From positions 72,772,784 through 72,836,783 of the forward strand of contig CM070910.1 in NCBI GenBank assembly GCA_036417435.1: a stretch of 64,000 bases of DNA, in the 5' to 3' direction. Shown one piece after another: positions 61,660 through 64,000 of this stretch (its first letter is position 1; each line of letters opens with the position of its first letter). Origin of the DNA: Inia geoffrensis. Lineage: Eukaryota > Chordata > Mammalia > Artiodactyla > Iniidae. The notes beneath the pieces were generated by a model, which was not told the DNA's origin, did not search any database, and was given only the letters and a program-made list of their open reading frames with translations. The position numbers were made by a program, and so were the translations under genes.

Positions 61660-63076
61660 GACTGTGAAATAGAGAGAAATTGTTAAATAATTCATCCAGA
61701 GCTTGCATCAAACTTGGATTTACCACCTCTACATCCACAGGTGGGGGAGATATAAGGCTGGACACTTGGGGTTGATAAGATTGGTGAGGTTTGGTGAGTG
61801 AATGCAGACCCTTTCATGTAATAGTGTATGGTACTCATTCCATGGTCCCAAATCTCCAGATTTAAGTGATTTATCCTTAAGCTAAAATATGCATGGAGAA
61901 CCCAGAATACGGTCCACAAAGTGACCAAGCAAAATTTCTAAAACTCATCTCAATTTTCATCCCCTGGTACTCGGGTTCGCCATTCCAGATGCTTTATTAA
62001 CACACTCCCCACTTGGAGAGTCAGTGCCTTTAACCTCTTGTTTGGGAAACTTTGCAATTTCTGCGGAAGATGAACAGGAATATGGAGAACCAATGAGCAA
62101 CCAACTCTATGTCTTTGGACGGGCACATTGTACTCTGATTTCCCACGTGGAAGAAGGATTCAGCAAAGGCTCAGCGTGCTGTGTGGGAACCAGATTAGGG
62201 CCTGAAGCAATTCTTTGCTTTTGCGGTCAGCACACAAGAAGGCGAGTTGAACAAAGGAGCTTAGGGGCACTGTAATTCACAATCCTGCAGTTACAAATGA
62301 CCACTATCATCCCAAAATTTATTGAAGGTAGGCTGTGAAGAGGACTTGAACATGAGGCAGAATTGCAGAAAACAGATAACAGGTGGTAGATTAAAATTGC
62401 TCTGAAAGCACAGGAAAAGAGGCAGCACTTCGACAGTGATGCACTTGGACAAAAAGGGCGTATGCGTTTTTATATGCTTTTTTTCCTGAATATATTCAGG
62501 AGAAAACGCATACGCCCTTTTTGGCCATCCAAGGAAGCCTGCAGTGGAAATCCGCACTACAATGAAGTCTCACTTCCCACCGCTAAAATGGCCGTCAAAA
62601 CATAGTGTAAAATCCAGAGAGGCAGAACAGGCCATGGAGAGCAAGCAGCCTTGTTATGCTGATGGGCGGGATGTAAATTGCTAACAGTCACTCAGCATAA
62701 GTGTATGGTGCTTCCTGGAACAAATTAAAAAACAAGCTACAGAGCCCAGGGCACTTCCACTTATGGTGCTATGGATTCAGATAATTTAAATGAAAAAGAC
62801 AAGGCCACACCGAAGTTTGGGGCTGCTCTGTATACGAGAACCTTGCGTATGGTACAACTTTCATAGCCCAGAAAGAGAATAATGGACATGGAAGCTTTGG
62901 TACATATCTACAATGGAATATCACTCAACAGGGAAATCAACAGCATCAGGCCCATAGCAGCATAATGAGAGGATTTAGGTACGATGGTTCTACATGAAAT
63001 AAGTCACACAGAAAAAAGAAACATCATAAGATATCACTAATACCGAGAATGTAAACATGACTACGCATGAACTCTA
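61321..63076 (+). repeat. Satellite unit 11 (homogenised region ends inside it)
   Basis: 1,756 bp. Nearly identical to unit 9 up to about 62,878; from AGAGAATAATGGACATGG on, differences become frequent (CAGGGAAATCAACAGC, TAATGAGAGGATTTAGG). The switch falls inside the L1 ORF2 remnant. Confidence 0.9.
62450..62523. repeat. Near-palindrome, unit 11
   Basis: Same as unit 7; the last copy visible in the window. Confidence 0.88.
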
Positions 63077-63417
63077 TTACAAAACACAACAGAGTCCCAC
63101 ATTTACAACAGAAACTTATGCTTGCTTAAGGGGAAAGGTGAGCTGGGAGGCTGCATAAAACCAGAGGTTGACATTAGTACAGATACCGTTCCCATAAGCC
63201 AAATATATATTAGACAAGACCTACTCTTTGCTCAACGAAATGGACTCAACACCCCTTAATCAATGCCTAGAAATATACCTGAGTACGAAGAAACTTAAAA
63301 CCCATATACTTATAGGTCTCCGTATGAGAATCATGTGTGTGTAAAATGGCATAAACACAGCAGTGAATATAATCTAAATCCCATTATAAAAATAAATTTT
63401 AAAAATAAACACAAAAA
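62545..63417 (+). mobile_element. L1 3' end fragment, units 11-12 (recombinant)
   Basis: The first 330 bp match unit 9; the rest belongs to a more diverged lineage (GGACATGGAAGCTTTGG, ACATATCTACAATGGAATATC). The second part is closer to ordinary L1 in places, for example GTACATATCTACAATGG resembles the L1 GTACATATATACAATGG. Confidence 0.82.
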
Positions 63418-64000
63418 CTGTGAAATAGAGAGAAATTCTTAAATAATTCATTCAGGGTTTGCATTAAACTTGGATTTACCACCTCTACATCCACAGGTGG
63501 GGAAGATATAAGTTTGGACACTTGGGGCCGATAGGATTGGTGAGGTTGGGTGAGCAAAAGCAGACCCTTTCATGTAATAGTGCATGCTACCTATTCCATA
63601 GGTCCCAAATCTCTAGGTTTAAGGGATTTATCCTTCATCTAAAATATGCATGGAAAACCCAGAATATGGTCCAACAAGTGACCAGGTAAAATTTCTAAAA
63701 CTCATCTCAGTTTTCAGCCCCTGATACACGGGTTCACCATTCCAGACGTTCTCCCCACTTGGAGAATCAGTGCCTTTAACCTCTTGTTTGGCACAGTTTG
63801 CAATTTCTGCGGAAGATGAACAGTAATATGGAGAACCAATGAGGGACCAACTCTATGTGATTGGACTGGCACATTGTACTCTGATTTCCCACCAGGAAGA
63901 AGAATTCACCAAAGGCTCAGCGTGCCATGCCAGAACCAGATTAGGGCCTGAAGCAATTCTTTGGTTTTGCGGTCAGCTCCCAAGAAAGCGAGTTGAACAA
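63077..64000 (+). repeat. Satellite unit 12, cut by the window end
   Basis: 924 bp visible. Diverged from the interior units (AGTCCCACATTTACAACAG, GGGGAAGATATAAGTTTGG, and a shortened stretch CAGACGTTCTCCCC near 63,745). Like unit 1 it looks like a non-homogenised copy. The palindrome and ORF2 part lie beyond the window. Confidence 0.9.

Larger units (their letters stand above)
45526..63076 (+). repeat. Dimeric higher-order repeat, about 3,510 bp, five copies
   Basis: Units 2, 4, 6, 8 and 10 share one set of variants (for example an in-frame TAA in GAGAAACTAACTC). Units 3, 5, 7, 9 and 11 share another (GAGCAAACAACTC or GAGCAACCAACTC, and AGGAGAAAACGC in the palindrome). Dimers start at 45,526, 49,038, 52,548, 56,059 and 59,568 and measure 3,509-3,512 bp. 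Dimers 1 and 2 are close to identical from 45,920 on; dimers 3 to 5 form a second, also nearly identical, set. Confidence 0.9.
43781..64000 (+). repeat. L1-derived satellite array, unit about 1,755 bp (common cetacean satellite type)
   Basis: The string TTACAAAACACAACAG (TTTCAAAATACAACAG in units 4 and 6) recurs at 43,781, 45,526, 47,282, 49,038, 50,792, 52,548, 54,303, 56,059, 57,812, 59,568, 61,321 and 63,077, spacing 1,745-1,756 bp, always head to tail. Each unit contains an L1 3' end, an unassigned body and a near-palindrome. Known: the common cetacean satellite has a unit of about 1.75 kb outside delphinids and L1 has been described as a component of cetacean satellites. The match to that family is by length and L1 content, not by database comparison. 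Confidence 0.88.

Overview
This window looks like heterochromatin close to a mammalian chromosome end, most likely from a whale, and I see no protein-coding or RNA gene in it. It holds two tandem satellites that meet at about position 43,781. The cetacean assignment rests on the second satellite. Its unit is about 1,755 bp and is partly built from the 3' end of a LINE-1 element, which fits the common cetacean satellite as I know it (about 1.75 kb in most whales, about 1.58 kb in delphinids). A 1.755-kb unit argues against a delphinid. I had no database to confirm this.

Positions 1 to about 43,780 are a degenerate telomere-like satellite. The plus strand is C-rich (CCCTAA-type) and the minus strand G-rich (TTAGGG-type) throughout, without inversion. 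The hexamers are organised into a 168-bp monomer, exactly 28 hexamers, with about 260 copies. Perfect telomere runs never exceed about 27 bp in what I read. Two domains can be told apart: a left domain (1 to about 26,250) full of kilobase-scale secondary duplications, and a right domain (about 26,250 to 43,780) with different diagnostic hexamers and its own duplications. Because 168 is divisible by 3 and 6, long open frames run through the array on both strands (Val-Arg-rich on minus, Leu-Thr- or Pro-Asn-rich on plus). They are by-products of the repeat, although they resemble the Val-Arg frame of telomeric RNA.

Positions 43,781 to 64,000 hold twelve head-to-tail units (the last one cut by the window end) of the 1.755-kb satellite. 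Each has (i) the tail of an L1 3' UTR, (ii) a body of about 0.8 kb that I cannot assign, (iii) a 62-74 bp near-palindrome and (iv) a decayed L1 ORF2 C-terminus that runs into the 3' UTR of the next unit. Units 2 to 11 alternate in two types, giving a dimeric higher-order repeat of about 3,510 bp. The outer units (1 and 12) are more diverged, as expected for an array homogenised from its middle.

With the C-rich strand on plus, the true telomere would lie to the left if the window is in standard p-to-q orientation. The order would then be telomere, 168-bp telomere-like satellite, L1-derived satellite. Nothing here forms a pathway; the interest lies in repeat architecture, G-quadruplex and R-loop potential, possible TERRA-like transcription, and the L1 origin of a satellite.
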